DNA from: JBFMHD01 sp040752395 [NCBI: Candidatus Hydrogenedentota bacterium]
GTDB taxonomy: Bacteria > JBFMHD01
DNA length: 5,288 nt
Assembly (NCBI GenBank): GCA_040752395.1
Contig: JBFMHD010000196.1
Coordinates: 1 to 5,288, forward strand
Direction of reading: 5' to 3'
In this document: positions 5,240 to 5,288 of the stretch, piece by piece
How positions within the stretch are numbered: the stretch's first letter is position 1
Layout: each line of letters begins with the position of its first letter
Position numbers and translations under genes: made by a program
Notes under the pieces: model-generated
Databases searched by the model: none
The model's input: only the letters and a program-made list of their open reading frames with translations
Told to the model about the DNA's origin: nothing

Positions 5240-5267
5240 GAAGCAAGAGGCAAGAAGCAAGAAGCAA
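5240..5267. repeat. Four tandem copies of a 7-bp unit (GAAGCAA)
   Basis: GAAGCAA at 5240-5246, the variant GAGGCAA at 5247-5253, then GAAGCAA at 5254-5260 and 5261-5267. The tract is upstream of rplO, 46 bp before its start. It is purine-rich on the plus strand, so the rplO leader, if transcribed through, would be pyrimidine-rich (CUUCUUGC-like). The single variant copy argues for slippage followed by point mutation. It may vary in copy number between strains. Confidence 0.7.
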
Positions 5268-5288
5268 GATAACGGAAGAAGTGAGAGG

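Noticed and set aside
4836-5240. 134-codon open frame on the plus strand opposite rplO
   Set aside because: It lies antisense to a clear L15 gene, has a proline/arginine-rich composition typical of the reverse complement of a basic ribosomal protein, and shows no recognisable domain.
5240-5267. Possible CRISPR-like array from regularly spaced repeats
   Set aside because: The units are 7 bp and contiguous, with no spacers; it is a simple tandem repeat.

Overview
This AT-rich bacterial window holds the distal part of a ribosomal-protein (spc-type) operon on the minus strand, followed by an unusual junction to unrelated genes. Read in transcription order on the minus strand it runs rplO (L15, 5194-4754), secY (4757-3426), adk (3307-2660) and map (2646-1843). 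These four are clear from family motifs and are in the standard bacterial order. In most bacteria this block continues into infA, rpmJ, rpsM, rpsK, rpsD, rpoA and rplQ. Here it stops after map: a compact GC-rich hairpin abuts the map stop codon, and a 424-bp AT-rich stretch without a gene follows.

Beyond that gap, still on the minus strand, is a gene of its own (1418-714) with a good sigma70-type promoter and a strong ribosome binding site. It encodes a short flagellar rod/hook protein of the FlgF/FlgG/FlgE superfamily, with no other flagellar gene in view. Convergent to it on the plus strand is a 210-residue (possibly 5'-truncated) unrecognised protein (7-639). Its C-terminal two thirds loosely follow the pattern of a degenerate class III nucleotidyl cyclase domain; this is a weak, pattern-based suggestion.

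The operon genes work together in a loose way. L15 is a late-assembling large-subunit protein, SecY is the protein-conducting channel, adenylate kinase balances adenine nucleotides, and methionine aminopeptidase trims the N-termini of new proteins. rplO and secY overlap by a TTGA (stop TGA, start TTG), so they are probably translationally coupled. adk and map are only 13 bp apart.

Most of the spacers carry short tandem repeats of 7-8 bp, each a different unit: GAAGCAA upstream of rplO, CGCAATAA just after secY, ATTGTAA before adk, and TGTGCCTS at the convergent junction. A 24-bp imperfect repeat occurs both before adk and across the adk stop codon. This spacer style, with the L15 and SecY sequences, gives an impression of an uncultured, perhaps candidate-phylum bacterium (for example Omnitrophota-like or PVC-related). 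That assignment is only an impression. I see no mobile element, CRISPR array, tRNA or rRNA, and no convincing new multi-gene system. The points most worth following are the operon break, the orphan rod-like protein, the cyclase-like protein and the repeat-filled spacers.
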